From Wyeomyia smithii (lineage: Eukaryota > Arthropoda > Insecta > Diptera > Culicidae), in contig NC_073696.1 in the NCBI RefSeq assembly GCF_029784165.1, positions 188,022,498 to 188,086,497 of the forward strand: 64,000 bases of DNA, read 5' to 3'. This document shows positions 21,456 to 33,510 of this stretch, piece after piece. The notes beneath the pieces were generated by a model. That model was not told the origin of the DNA, did no database searches, and saw only the letters and a program-made list of their open reading frames with translations. The first letter of the stretch is position 1, and every line of letters begins with the position of its first letter. The position numbers and the translations under genes were made by a program.

Positions 21456-24400
21456 AATTTATTATCTCTCAGGAGAGAGACTTTAAATTTCATCGAGCTG
21501 TTTTATGAAAGCTCCTCAGATACACACGATTCGCTACTTTCTTCAAGCAAGCGCGTCGATTTGCTCACCAGTGTGAGAACATAGTAGTCCTACATAAACC
21601 ATGTGGTCGTGTCTTGGATACCACCATCCGACTATTTTGAGAATGTCTGATAATTATGTACAATTTAGTATTGTTCTAGATAAGTCTGGTGTGTGTGTGT
21701 CTCAATGTCAATTGTAGTGTACATAATTAATAAACGTGGAGAAAGCCCTATTAAATACCCGAACGGTCACAGTTTGGGTGCATTTGCGGTACATGTTTTG
21801 CTTGCTATTTTGCAAAAACTTCGACTAATCTAGAAGATCATTGTTGTTATTGAAAATTAGTCGCATGATATCAAAATAAGAAAATTTGCATTGAAAACCT
21901 TTGTTTTTGATTAAGGAGACGATAACATTCATTCGATTCAGAAAAAAACCCTAAACAAAAATATGTTTTTTGCGCCGCAATATTCTCACGCCCCGTGAGA
22001 AAAATACTATCTTTTCCAGAGAAAACATTTTGAAAATAACTCTCCAATCGAAGAGAGGGGATTTGAAATGTTTGATTATACGGCGAAGAATTGCTTCACC
22101 AGAATAACTCAAGCTGTTTATCGTTATCACAGCGGATTTCTAAACTAGACCCCATAACGTTACCTAGACAGAACAGCAAGCCGGCTGACAGACACGCTTG
22201 ATTAACAATCCATTTTACCTCATAAAAGCCAGGGTTAACCGTTAAAGGTAAATTCATTTTGCCGTCCACGGAAAAAGTCACTAGCTCGCTAAGAGCGAAA
22301 CAATTTAATTATCTCATACACTGTTGTAGTGGCTTGTAGTGCGGTAAATTAAACAAACCAAGTGCGGTGGGTACGTGAAAATTGCTTCATATTTTCCCAC
22401 AATTCATTTGCTGCAGGAAGATTTGTTTTTGCTTTGGTTCTCTTTTTCATTCATTGAGTCGCTTTTTCGCAACCTCTATACTCGCGTATGCAGTCGTACC
22501 GAGCATTCAGAGCTCATTACCCTATTAGCACAGTTTAAACGGGTAAAGCAGGTGATATTAGGGATGATAACTCTTGTTACTTGTACGCTGTATTTGGCAC
22601 TATACAAACTTATGTTAGTGTTAACGTGTTTATTAGTCGGTTATAGAAAGATAATCGAAAATGCTGGTATTTTTTTTTGAGATGCGGAAAAAAAAAAGAA
22701 AAAGTACCTAACCTAAAAGTAACCAACAACATTTGAAAATTATGTACGTACTTTGCTTCCAGCCAATCTGTATTGATCTAACGAAAGTGAAAGTCATTCC
22801 GTAGTCATAAATTTTGCCGCGATCAATCAATTTATCGTGATCATTACCCAATCTGCGACAATTTCTCACCCACCTGCAATTATTTAGCTTGCTATAGAAG
22901 CGAGCCGATTGAAGAATGTTGAAAGTCACGTTTCTTTCAATATCTTCCCTATCGCAACTATCAATTATTATTGCCTCTGACCTGATACTACCGTTGGCTT
23001 CCCCTCAAGTTCTTTAGCAAAAACGTAACAGTGCAGGCATCACAAAGGTAACATTAATGAATGTTGAGCTTAGAAATTTATTTATATTGTTTTCAGCTAG
23101 ATATTGTTTCTTATTGTAGAAAATTAGGCTATTTTATAGCACCATCATGACTGAAACCGCAGCATCTAACGAATCGCGACGCATTCAGCCGGCGCGGAAG
23201 CGTTGAATTTCCGAAACCGGACCAGCCGTTCGTTTGAAAATGCCTTGAAAAGATGTTGTTCGTTGTGTCGGTTTCTGGCTGCACCTCCATCATCCCTACC
23301 GGGTACGAAACCGTGGGCTGCGCTTGTTTTTTTTTGCGCATCAATAGAAGTGGGAGCACGGTGCAATTGTACAGTTTAATTATGAAATGTTGACAGACAG
23401 GCAGCATGCTCCTTACCGCTAGCTCACCGCCCACCAGCAAGCCATTCAGGCAAATTGGCACACTTCCTATAAACGGTGAATGGCGGCACAGTGACTAGGC
23501 TATGAACTCTGCGGGGGATTCGAAGTTATTGACTAATTGTTGGCGGCAGCGTTCTATCTTCTGCCGCGAACTCTTTGGCCATTTTCGGAATTGTAGCAAA
23601 TGTCCCGGGAACGTTGTTGTATTGCAGCAATTGCTTTAGTTCGGAATAATTACGCAGTGTGTACATAATGGTTGCTTTGAACATCTGCAATTATGTGGTT
23701 TACCGAAACCATTTGGGATACATTTGGAACAGTGTCTGTATGTTTTAAATAATTCTTAGATACATGCGAAAGTTTTTTCATTGTAAAATATTTTAGATTC
23801 CATCATCTTCTATCCGGTCGAAAGATGTACCCACTTTATTATTTTCATGCCGATTAGTTTAACCAGATAGAATTGCGCAGCCTGCTTCTAAATGAAATCA
23901 ATTTTCTTCGAAATCAACAATCTTCCAGTTTGCTGCTCGGTTGAGATTCTCTTTTCTTTCTAACCATTCGTTATACCTACTTAATCAGCTTTCTTGTTGG
24001 TGAAAGCAATGCGGTTGGTTTGTACTGGAGGCAGCCATGCTCTCGTTCGGGGAGATTAACCACCGGCGAAGAGTTTTACGAACGTAATGCGTTTTTGGTT
24101 GGGGATTTAATTTGTAACAACGCGGCTGGAGCAGATCCGCAGAAGTGAATGAGAAATGGCATGTTGAAAAAGCTCTGGCGAGCCGTTTACCGCCCGGGAT
24201 ATAATCTTCAAACAGATACCGTTGTATCTGGTATAGCGATCGAATTGTTTTTTTTTTTTAAGTTTTCCCAGAAGTACCGATTGAATAATCGTAATCTGTT
24301 ATTACCATCAACTTCTCAGTCGAGATTTGGTACTAAAAATAATAGTATTAGCAAAACGATATACCATCATGAGTTTTTCGTGGTTATTCTTGTACACCAA

Positions 24401-24859
24401 GCTATACATTACTATTCCGCAAGCCATTTATATATTGGTTCTTAATTTTAAATCACTATTGCTTTCCCGAAAGGGAAGATTAAAGAATGGACGATGATGA
24501 AAGTGTTGGAAAATGGTAAATACACCACTACAAAATTATTTCTAATTTCTGAAAATTTTAAATTTTGTTAATTTGAAGAAATTGCATGAATGCTGAATAC
24601 TGTTTTGATGAAAGTGTGGAAGAAGGAAAAGTTTGGCAGCATAAGATAGCAAACCTTTAGTAATGTCAAGCAAAAATAAACAGAGTAGATCGAACAAAAT
24701 GGACCGTTTTTAGATTATGAGATCATGCTTAATTCCTTTTGGTTAGTCATTGTCTTCACAACCTCTAAACGAGGATGATACTTAACCTTAAAAAAAACGA
24801 CATTTAGGGAAAATACATTTATCTTCATTCGACTCGACACTCTTGATCTAAAGATGTTC
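21456..24859. other. No recognised gene or element
   Basis: Unique-looking sequence, partly AT-rich, with a GC-richer patch at 23130-23620 carrying overlapping minus frames (23129-23461, 23166-23366) without recognisable domains. There is a short (gt)n run near 21690. Confidence 0.45.
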
Positions 24860-24869
24860 CAACTCCTTG

Positions 24870-25640
24870 AATCTATCTAAAAAATACGCGGTGGCAGTGA
24901 TAACCTCTTTATTTGACCCAAATCAACTCGGCCCAAGAAGGTAGAGCTTTGGGATAATTCTACTCTTCTCCAGGTAATCAATGTAAATGCAACTTGTGAA
25001 TCCCAGAAAACGATGGCTATCACTTCCGGTCGTTCCTTCGCCTTTTTGAGCAAGTTTGCCGGGTAAAGTTCACTGTTTCGACTGTTCGTTGGTTTCTGGT
25101 GAGTACCAGTGGATCCTTGTTTCATCTACTGCAACAAAACGACGCGGAAAATTCTCGGATTGCATTGAAATAGGGACAAACACTAGTTCTCATGCACACG
25201 GTCTTTTAAAGTGCCTACTGTCTCAGTTATCTCGTTTCCCATGGTGGTCTGCCAATACGAGATCGTGGATTTTCATCACGTTATGCTCCGTGATAGACGC
25301 TTTAGAGGCACCTAGGCGTGGTTTATTGAAAACTGACAAGCGACTGCGTTGAAACTCGTTAAACTATTTTTTGATGGTCGCTATTGAAGGAGTAGACACA
25401 GTGTCCAAGTATTGAGCTTGAACGACTGCACATTTCGTAGTTGCTCCTGCGTGATGGATCTGAACTAGTGAAGAATCAGCGAAAGGTATCTAATTTGAGA
25501 TTAATTTACCATCTTCAATGTACAACAATTCAGTAGCTTCCGTTTTGTATAGCTCGATAACAACGCTGGCTACGTCCTTACGGTCGGTTAGTGGGAAAGT
25601 TGGGTTGAATTCGACCAAACACATTTAAACTCCTCTAGTC
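24870..25640 (-). pseudogene. Mariner transposase relic (SETMAR-like subgroup), internally deleted
   Basis: Minus-strand blocks in order: IATIKK-FNEFQRSRLSVFNKPRLG (second HTH and hinge, near 25370-25310), NVMKIHDLVLADHH, FPRRFVAVDETRIHWYSPET (first catalytic Asp, near 25140), IYIDYLEKSRIIPKLY, then GSNKEVI and AYF near the C-terminus. The segment between IIPKLYLLG and FGSN, holding the second and third catalytic Asp, is deleted, and several stops are present. Wording of the motifs is closer to irritans/SETMAR-type mariners than to mariner relic A. It abuts an R1 relic on its right. Confidence 0.75.
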
Positions 25641-25659
25641 TTCATCCCTTATCTTCCTG

Positions 25660-26765
25660 GAACGAAGGTTAAGTATTACGTCGGGAAGGGGCTTTTTGTG
25701 CTTAAGCACCCTCTTTACTCTTATACTTCATAGCCAATCACCTAGAGATTGACAGTTAGCTACCACTGGCGTGTTGGTGGTTCACCCGTCACACACGTTG
25801 AAGCCCCAGGACTACCTGAGAGATGGCTGCACAAACCGCACTCCAGTTGCCCGCGTCTTCGCATATCTTTCGAACTAAGTTGTCCGGAGTAGTGTCTGAC
25901 CCCACTGGTCATGTCGCTCCCCGCAAGCTAAAAAGCGGTCTCCTCCACAACCACGCACTCGGGACACCAGAGAAATCCCGCGTGCCCGAACCTGTATAGA
26001 TAGTGTCTGAAGCAGTCACGGCCGAAGAAAATTTGTGTCAGGTGGTAGTTCACTTCTCCAGAGTGCCTTCCGACGTAAGCTTGTCGTCAACCATAACCCA
26101 CAAGAGTTTCAAAAATCGCTTTGAAATATTGATGTAGTCTCCGATTTTGACCACCGTTGCACTGAGTTACGGTCATTTACAACCGTGACCTCCGTCTTAT
26201 GGTACGCTAACTCCAGTTTCCTGGAGTGCATCCAGTCCTCGACTTAGCGTATACAGTGCGTGGTCGTAAGCTCGACCTCTTCGATCGACTTGCCGTAGAC
26301 CTCCAGCATTATGTCGTTCGCAAAACCGACGATCACAACTGCTACAGGTAATACTAGCTTCAACACTCCGAACTCGATTCCGGAAGTAATTTTTTCAAGA
26401 TCTTGTACAAAGACACCGGAGCATGGGCGAGCGCTATGGAGTACCAGCTAGTGCTATTGTACCCATTCTTCACATCAAGCGTGATATTTGTGCAGTAGCG
26501 AATGCCCCTTTTTTGTGCTGGACTGCCACCTTCACCGTCTTGGTGACGGAGAGAATAACATCCAGCGTGGATCTACCTTTCCGGAAGCCGAATTGGTTAC
26601 TGTTGAGTACAATCCTCTCAAACATATTGCCGGCAGTGTCCAGCAGACACATTGGTCCCCTGGTGATTTCCCAGCCTTCGGCAAAGGATTAGTTTCGGTC
26701 GTTTCACTTCCCCGGGAAGAGGCAGTCATTTAGGCACTACTGTATCACTTCCCGGAACAGCCCAG
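25660..26765 (-). pseudogene. R1-type LINE reverse transcriptase relic
   Basis: Minus-strand blocks: CLLDTAGNMFERIVLNSNQF and GFRKGRSTLDVI (palm entry, 26650-26560), VKVAVQHKKG, then VGFANDIMLEVYGKSIEEVE near 26300, where the catalytic box reads FAND instead of FADD. These are followed by HCIR-VEDWMHSRKLELAYHK and a C-terminal Cys motif (CPEC...EETAF, near 25950). The order fits the RT and downstream half of R1-clade elements, which lack the RNase H seen in the LOA copies here. Frames are broken throughout. Confidence 0.75.
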
Positions 26766-26936
26766 GGACAATTTTAAAGGGTGGAACGACCGAAAAGTGC
26801 TAAGACAAAATAACGTATACTCTAAACTCTTAATAATTAATTATTTATTCTTAATTAAAAATAGTTCATTCTTTATTTGAAAATTCATGTTTTTTTCGAA
26901 GTTCATTCATTACAACATTACAAAAAAATTGGTTAG

Positions 26937-28330
26937 TTCATCTGTGGCAAAAAACCGAGTCTTCCCTTTCACATGCTGCATCAGATTTTGTACAGCCGAT
27001 TTGTCGACCTTCTCAGCTGCTACACGCCAGTTCACCTTGAATTGCTGCTCGCTCCCGACGACTTTTTTGTCTTCCGTAAATTCCGCTTCACGATGGCCTA
27101 CAATTGTTTGATCGGATGAAGCTCTGGGGTATTAGGCGGGTTGTTATCCTTAGGCACGAATTGAACGAATTGAATTGAATTGACTGCATACCATTCCAGG
27201 GCCTTATTGCCGTAGTGGCATGAGGCAAAATCCAGCCAAAACAGCACTGAACCCGTGTGCTGCTGCAGGAACGGCAGGAGTCGTTTTTGGAGGCACTCGT
27301 TGACGTAAACATGCTGCCAAACCAGATATTGCTTTGCAAATTTGGACAATTTATTATTTTTAAATATCTCTGCCATCTTCTCCTTTCCCGTCACCGTGTA
27401 GAATTTTTGTCCCGGAAGCTGGTTGAAGCCGGTTTTGACGTATGTCTCGTCATGCATAACGATAAAGTCGTATTTAATCAACATCGTTGTGTACAGCTTT
27501 CGTGTCCTCGTTTTGTCCGATTTGTTTTGCTTTTCGTCGCGGTGTGGACTCTTTACCTTCGTTGTACGTTGACAGCCCAGTTTTTTCTTGGTACATTGCA
27601 CAATGGTCCAGAAACCAAATTTAGGGGGATATTTGGGTCTAGAGCTCTATAGCAACATTTTAGAGAAAAACTTTCTTCTACAAAGTTGTTACATATGATA
27701 AAGCGCTTATTGAAAAATTATCAAAAATTAGGGTAAAAAAAATTGACTGTTTTTTGTGCAGTGTATTTTTTTTTATGGTGCATTTTCAATTCCCTACAAC
27801 TCATTCTCAGACAGTTTTTCTATACAACCAACGGTTTCTGGGCTACAATGCTTCGAATAAAACCTATGCCAAAAGGCATACGTCCTTTTAGAATGTAACT
27901 CATGGGTGTAAAAAATCTCTCCATCTGTGATAAATGCTCAGTTTGCTAAGCCAAATACGTGTGCAAAGTTTCATTCAAATCAATATATTCGACCATAGGT
28001 CATTTGGTGCGATCTTGCTCAATAAGCGCTTTATCATACGTAACAACTTTGTAGAAGAAGTTTTTCTCTAAAATGTTGCTATAGAGCTCTATTTGGTTTC
28101 TGAACTGGTTTGGTTCTGGGTTCTGGATTGTGCATTGCACCGTGGTGTGGTACACTCAAACTTTATCTGATCGATAAGTTTGAATTGCTTGTGTATGTCC
28201 TCTTCACCGCTTTGATTGTATTTTCGACCGTCGGGATGCGGTTTCCTCTACTTTCAGGCTACCGAGTTGTGGTCAACCTCTCCCTAAAAATTCTAAACAC
28301 TTTAGACACCGTCGTATGCGACGAAAGCGG
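26937..28330 (-). pseudogene. ITmD37E transposase pseudogene
   Basis: Blocks on the minus strand: an N-terminal HTH region near 28320-28170 (VSKVFRIFRERLTTTR, ESRGNRIPTVENTIKAVKR, SNLSIR); after the MITE, CTKKKLGCQRTTKVKSPHRD; VMHDETYVKTGFNQLPGQKF with the first catalytic Asp; VYVNECLQKRLLPFLQQH; FWLDFASCHYGNKALEW with the second Asp; PPNTPELHPIKQL, where the expected E of the RPIE motif is K; and a C-terminal VQNLMQHVKGKTRF near 26960. Spacing from the second Asp to the RPIE position is 40 rather than 37. The three extra residues come from a short duplication giving QFVQFV. Stops in the N-terminal part and the altered catalytic residue make it inactive. Confidence 0.85.
27591..28147. mobile_element. 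MITE inserted in the ITmD37E transposase
   Basis: About 557 bp with long inverted arms. agagctctatagcaacattt (27640) continues through agagaaaaactttcttctac and ttgttacatatgataaagcg to about 27712. Its complement runs 28019-28092. Outer parts (cattgcacaatggtccagaa and the complement of ttctggattgtgcattg) are also inverted but carry small insertions. Flanking tggtaca at 27589-27595 and 28148-28154 suggests a 7-8 bp target duplication, as in hAT or P elements. No coding capacity. Outer limits are accurate to about 10 bp. Confidence 0.7.
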
Positions 28331-28455
28331 AAATTCTTAGCGTGCCTACAGATTTTTTTAACGCTGTTCGTGTGGAGGTCATTTTGACAGCTGAAGAGCG
28401 TGCGCCGTAAACAAAGCAGGCACATCATTTCAAACACCTGCCAACAAAGATAGAG

Positions 28456-28675
28456 GTTCATTAAGCAGACAGTATATAGAGAGAACGAAAATTAAGCGAA
28501 CTGGAAATATGATACAGATTTGGAAAAATATACCGCATCCCGACGGGACTTGAACCCGCAATCTCTCTGTCTCCGGCATGGTGTTTTCACCAATTAAACT
28601 AGCGGCGGCAGCGGAATGTGATACGATATAAATTGTGGAACAGTACCACCGTCATATACTGTCTGCTTAATGAAC
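28456..28675. mobile_element. Repeat with 22-bp inverted ends enclosing a tRNA-like sequence
   Basis: The ends are perfect inverted copies, gttcattaagcagacagtat plus at (28456-28477), with the complement at 28654-28675. Between them, on the minus strand (about 28606-28533), is a tRNA-like sequence: gccgctagtttaattggtga (box A-like), box B gcgggttcaagtcccg and a closing acceptor-like ccgc/gcgg pairing. The anticodon arm pairs poorly, so a working tRNA is unlikely. It sits within the ITmD37E element. Confidence 0.65.
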
Positions 28676-28815
28676 TTGCGTGTTAACGGGAAAAAGCCGT
28701 TGTTAAAAATAGAAATTTAGTTCGAAAAAGTAGAGGTTTACATTTATTTATCAGAATCGATTATGGGATTGATGCTACGTTGAAGTTAAGCACTTTTTGG
28801 TCGTTCCACCCTTTA

Positions 28816-29639
28816 ATAGCCGTCTTGATATCACAATCATTGTTGCCAGAGACCGAGTTTACGTCTGCATCTTTAACGATTGTAACGGAAAAGAAGGTTT
28901 GTCACCGGGGTCAGTGCCGGACGCTTTGACTTTTGCTTTTCTTTACGTGTCTCGTTAGTTACCCTTTGAAGTATCGGCAATTATAACCAGGGCTCTACAT
29001 TTTCGAAACAAAACAATGAAACTGAATATCTTGTGCTGTCAATTCGAACCGTTTCATTTTCACTTGATTCCTTTCAGCTACTGTCATCGAATCACTTCTT
29101 TCTCTCTTTCCCGTCTGTTTTTCATCGGAAACTGATGACTATTTCAGTTGACGAAGAGAGAGACTCTTTCCTTTCCTTAAGCGTCTCAATTGAGATTAGC
29201 ACCGTATCGCGTCGTTTGATGATAGTTTTCTAATACCGCTGTAGTTAGAACGGTAATGGCAACCAATAAATACGTCACACAAGTTCCGATCAATATTACC
29301 ACTATCTTTCCTATATATGCGTGAAGTAGTTTCCATCAGCGCTCATTGTCATTTTCAATTCAGAATCGTCATGTGAGAGTGATGGTGATAATCCCTGCTT
29401 TCAATTGAAAAGCATTTGTATCAATTTCAAGCCCTTCAAAATCAAAGCAAGAACTTTCGACTGGGTTTCATGTGACTCATGAAGTGCTCGAAAATGATAT
29501 AAAAGCTTATCGATTCAATGCGACGGATCAAAGCGTCACTATAACCTGATAATTGTCAATTGAAAATGACTTTGTCAGGCTCTGATTATAACTACCTAGA
29601 AAGGTATTCATTCAACTGTATGTGATAGTTTTGTTCCTT
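28816..29639. other. No recognised feature
   Basis: Unique-looking sequence with short frames only (for example 29033-29233, no motif). Confidence 0.5.
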
Positions 29640-29835
29640 AATTTAATGTGATCAAAAGGTCAAGTAGGGGGATGGAAGGGAGCCTGAGAATAATTCCATC
29701 CGTGAAGAGTTCTACTGACATCACACGGTCTGATTCACTAAGATTCGAATTCATGACCATTCGCTTGTCACAGCGGACTTTGAAACCTTGAGGCTGCGAG
29801 CAGCCCTCGCCGCGCGATGTTTCTCTCAAATACAA
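29640..29835 (-). mobile_element. tRNA-Ser-like SINE, copy 3 (partial)
   Basis: Minus-strand match to the head and first body part of the 15817-16241 SINE. The box B complement gattcgaattcatgacc lies at 29741-29757, and agcctgagaataattccatc at 29680 corresponds to the body. The head is more diverged and the 3' body is missing. Confidence 0.6.
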
Positions 29836-30029
29836 GAATCGAATCACCAACCAATTTTGTTTGTTGTTACATTTTTATAGAATCCGTGGGCACGCCCGCC
29901 TCCATATGAGATCAAAACAAAACTACGAGTCCAATTCGGCTGAAATCTCTTGCTATCGCAATATAGGGCCTTTGGGTGATGAGTTTAAGTACTTATAGGA
30001 CCACCCTCGTAATGGCATACTGATAGCTT

Positions 30030-30500
30030 TATTTCCTCTATTTATTTATTTACTACTGCCAACAGTCATATAATAACATGTCCTAATGGCTACCAATATA
30101 AAAGTCGACGGAACAGTAACAAACATTTCGAACGTATAACACTAAATGATAAATGATAATCAAAGGCTTATGATACTCTGTTAAAAGCGCGTTTTATACC
30201 TATGATGGCACTATTAGAGCTGTAGTTGGTTCGACGGAAGGGCAATTGCAACGCTGGCATCCTTCGCAGAGTTCTAGAGGGAACATTCAGATTGATTTGA
30301 CGAAGAATATCTGATACTAGCATAGCACGCGCTGTTTCTCGGCGTAGTAGGAGAGTGTTGATCTAAAGAAGCTGACAGAGATCCTCGTACCTAGTATTAC
30401 GCATAGGTTGCCGCCAGGGGAGCGTTCGAAGGGCATAAAGTACAAACCTCCGCTTTAGCACTCTTCTCGCATTCCTCGCCTATATATGGCCTCACAGAAC
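30030..30500 (-). pseudogene. 3' end of a Jockey/CR1-like LINE
   Basis: Minus-strand translation shows the C-terminal signature CALRTLPWRQP, YEDLCQLL-INTLLLRRETAR, LVSDILRQINLNVPSRTLRR and a short tail ending in (taaa)n near 30040. It matches the arrangement in the LINE copies at 44705-45955 and 58788-60140 (D-P-x-N-L-P-x-Y-E-x-R-C, R-R-x-x-A). 5' truncated; the RT domain is absent. Confidence 0.6.
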
Positions 30501-32421
30501 CTAATCCGCCACTGGCAATTTCTGATATGGGGAAGATTTTGAGGAATAAGGCACTAAATTCGTTTTTTCAGTCTTTCATTTTGTTTTCAATAGTTTGTAC
30601 AAATTTGGATGAAAAGATTTTTTGACAAACATCTCTTTTGCACGGGACACCTTTTATTTCAACCAAACATTTCTTTAATAATCTATTAATAATATCAAAC
30701 AATTTTGATCAACTAGTAGCTTTTAAAAATAACCCGGGAGGATGCAAACTTCTCAAGTTTTTTGTATCCTAGATATTGGTGTTCAACTTATGTTTATGTA
30801 AAGACAAATCCTAAATAGTTCAACCAGTACGACAAAAGACAATCACTTGAGCTGCGACAATGGTTTTTTATCAGCAATGTTTTTCTGGTATAACGAAAAT
30901 GAAATGAAATTCAACGAATTAAACTTACTTCTAAATTTTACGTTCAGTTTTTTTTCAATAAAAGAAGCCTATTTCACATTTTAATGACAATACATAAATT
31001 CGTGCGTCAAAGCGCAATTAATAAACCAAATTCATTCAAGCTGGCTTCGAGTATCCGCACAGCCCGACTTATTCGAAGCGATTTGTCATCATCACGAATT
31101 AACGGATTCACGTCGCTATAGTATATTTGCCAGCATCCTTTCGTACAGCGGATGCTACCGTGCTTTACTACTTTCAGCTCGTAGCTTCTATCTTTTTTCG
31201 AGTATAATTGTTTCAGAGAAGGCCCCACTAAATTTATGCTAATACAGATAAATGTTTCCAAATAACGAAAAAAACAACAGCACATAGCTAGTAGCACTAA
31301 GTGGCCTACTAACAGTGGCTAAACTGTAGCCCGGTTCAGGTTCCAGGAAGAAGGAAAGCAGGAATGTGCAGAACTTTGTTTACTTGTCTACTTGGCACTT
31401 TACCAACCACCACGTTATCAGCGAGATGTAGGGGATGGAAAAATATATCGATTGATATGTTCCTAGGGACGTGATAGCTTACATTTCATTGTAACGGTAT
31501 CTGTTAGATCTGGAGTGGAGGGGCGACAACGTTATCCAATTGTTTGGGCTACAATATCAGTGTGCACGGAATGTTAAGCTCGTTTATTGAGTTGTTGGAG
31601 TGAACGATAAAGGCAATCTTTAAGTTTTGCTGTACTTATTTTTGAAAACAACATCTTTTTATTTTATTCATTCTACCGTCTTTCATTTGTGTCAATCATC
31701 GGTACTAGGAAACCGACTTAACCCTTGGATTTAATTCACGACCACTTAACTTCTTGAGATGGAAGGCAACATCCCACAAATTTGTCGCTTTCGAAAATCT
31801 CTCGACGGTGTGGACCAACCACGCTAAACAGATGCCCTAGTCAGTCTTATCTATTCACACTATTGCCCGTAAACTTAGAAATTTGTCAAATGTTCAAATT
31901 AAATCCGAAACGAGCAAGTCGCCTGATCGCGAAGCATTGCCGTTTCCACCTTGAACACGTTGCCAAAATAAACGCGCTTCAATTTTGACGGAATAATGTG
32001 ATCCTTATCAAGCAATGCGATTCGTACCTAGGTAGGTACGTTACCTTCTGCCAATTCCAAATCCCTAACTCAGCTGCTGCACCTTGGCGCACTCGTATTG
32101 GCATAGTATCGTAAAACTTCATTGCGCATAAAAATAACAATAAGCAAGTGTTATTAGAGTACGTCAGCTGAAGCCAAGCGACGGCAGTGCTCTCGACCGA
32201 CTGTTATGCGCGTTCGTCGGAGGGTAATGAAAATAATCCCACATTGGATAAGATTTTCACCTTGAAGCATAGGAAAAAAAAAAAAACAAAAAGAATAAGC
32301 ACGCAAGCCACCCACCGCTCGAGCGGTTTGCTAGTATTGTACGAGTGGATTTCACATTGTTACTAGCGTCGGTTATCGCTAGATTCGAGTTCGTTACTTT
32401 GCAGTTCGTGTTCACTTTGTG
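30501..32421. other. Unassigned, with one 96-codon open frame
   Basis: A minus-strand frame at 31007-31297 starts MLLAMCCCFFRYLETFICIS and continues hydrophilic with several Cys and Lys. The start looks signal-peptide-like, but I recognise no family and see no exon neighbours. The rest is unique-looking sequence. Confidence 0.3.
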
Positions 32422-32423
32422 TA

Positions 32424-33508
32424 CCGTGCTGGATCGAAATCCGTACACCTAAGCGCATGATAATCTTCGACGGTCAATAGCAAATCAAGAAATCACATAT
32501 TGCTTTAAACTGACATGTTTACTTATAGATCTACTTATATTTTAACACTGTTTTCAAGCAAAATGATTAAAATCACTCCGAAACTCGGAAAAAATATGTT
32601 TAAATAGAACATGTTTTGAATCGAAATCCGTACACAGTTTTTTGTCTGAATCAAAACCCGTACAAGCCGTACGCGATATAGACTGGATCTAAGTCCATAC
32701 AGCAATGAATTAAAATCCGTTTAGATATAGAAGTACAAAAATGTACATCTTTTATTTATAATTTATCTTTAATTCTAAGAAAATATATATTTTGAGGATT
32801 AATTGGTTCCAAAAGTTTCACACGGTTTTATATTTTTTTATCAGCTGAAATAGTGCAATTTTCGTAGCGTTTCGTTGCGGTACGCCTTGTCGTAGTAATC
32901 GGAACACCGGAACCTTTCGAAGCTTCCCGGTACGACTTTACCTTGCGCACCTCAGTCACAGCTCTTTCGAAATTGATTGCCGTATATTTATACTTGTTTT
33001 CTTCCATTAAATTCTGAAAACAAGAAGGAAGTTCAACAATATAGGCATGATACACACGCTGTACGGATTTCGATTCAAGCAATCACAAAGGATCACAATC
33101 CGTACGGCACAGATTTTGTTGAATAAATACAATTTACACTATTTACCAGACAATATACAGCCCGAAAATGACAAAGACTTACCTTTTCCATCAATTTCAA
33201 AAAGATTCACAGAGTAAAACACTTATATCCCACTTGAAAAACGTTTTTATCTGAAGAACGTTTCCTTAGTAAATTCTCTAACGAGACAACGAAATGACAA
33301 CTGAAACCGATACACGATTGATTTTTCATTTTTAATATTTTTATTTCATGGCCTACTGGCGCATAGTTTAATTTAACAGAAGGTCAACAGCTCAACGGAC
33401 ATGTACATGTAACTATCATATGAATTTTCTTTTTTATAATGCTTAAAACTGAAGAAAAACATCAAGGTGTACGGATTTCGATACTGTACGGGTTTCGATC
33501 CAGCACGG
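32424..33508. mobile_element. Pogo/Tigger-type element with multiple internal iterons
   Basis: A 1085-bp element with inverted ends ccgtgctggatcgaaatccg (32424) and the complement of ccgtgctggatcgaaacccg (ending 33508), flanked by TA (32422-32423 and 33509-33510). The motif rgatcgaaatccgtac recurs about ten times: direct at 32431, 32618, 32648, 32685, 32707 and 33090; inverted at 33061, 33469 and 33486. On the minus strand it keeps the start of a transposase with a psq-type helix-turn-helix (see 32828-33082). The iterons are good candidates for binding sites of that domain. The catalytic DDE part is missing. Confidence 0.75.
32828..33082 (-). pseudogene. psq-type HTH fragment of a pogo/Tigger transposase
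   Basis: An 84-codon frame. Residues about 30-70 read YKYTAINFERAVTEVRKVKS, YREASKGSGVP and TTTRRTATKRY, following the pipsqueak/CENP-B-type HTH pattern (Y-T-x-x-x-L-x-x-A-x-x-x-V...S-x-R-x-A-S-x-x-x-G-V-P-x-x-T). This is the DNA-binding N-terminus of pogo/Tigger transposases. No DDE domain follows before the element ends. The real start may be internal; ATG at 33082 overlaps one of the iterons. Confidence 0.6.
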
Positions 33509-33510
33509 TA

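Larger units (their letters stand above)
26777..28813 (-). mobile_element. ITmD37E transposon with both ends preserved, carrying two inserts
   Basis: A 2037-bp element with inverted ends aagggtggaacgaccgaaaa at 26778 and (complement) aagggtggaacgaccaaaaa at 28813. TA flanks both sides (26775-26776 and 28814-28815). The transposase pseudogene reads on the minus strand. A MITE (27591-28147) splits the transposase, and a tRNA-like repeat (28456-28675) sits in the 5' part. Without these inserts the element is about 1.26 kb, a usual length for the superfamily. Confidence 0.85.

Noticed and set aside
26423..26733. Plus-strand frames opposite the R1 relic
   Set aside because: They are antisense shadows of the reverse transcriptase, whose motifs are on the minus strand.
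28533..28606. A functional tRNA gene
   Set aside because: Box A and B are present, but the anticodon arm pairs poorly and the sequence is enclosed by transposon-like inverted repeats.
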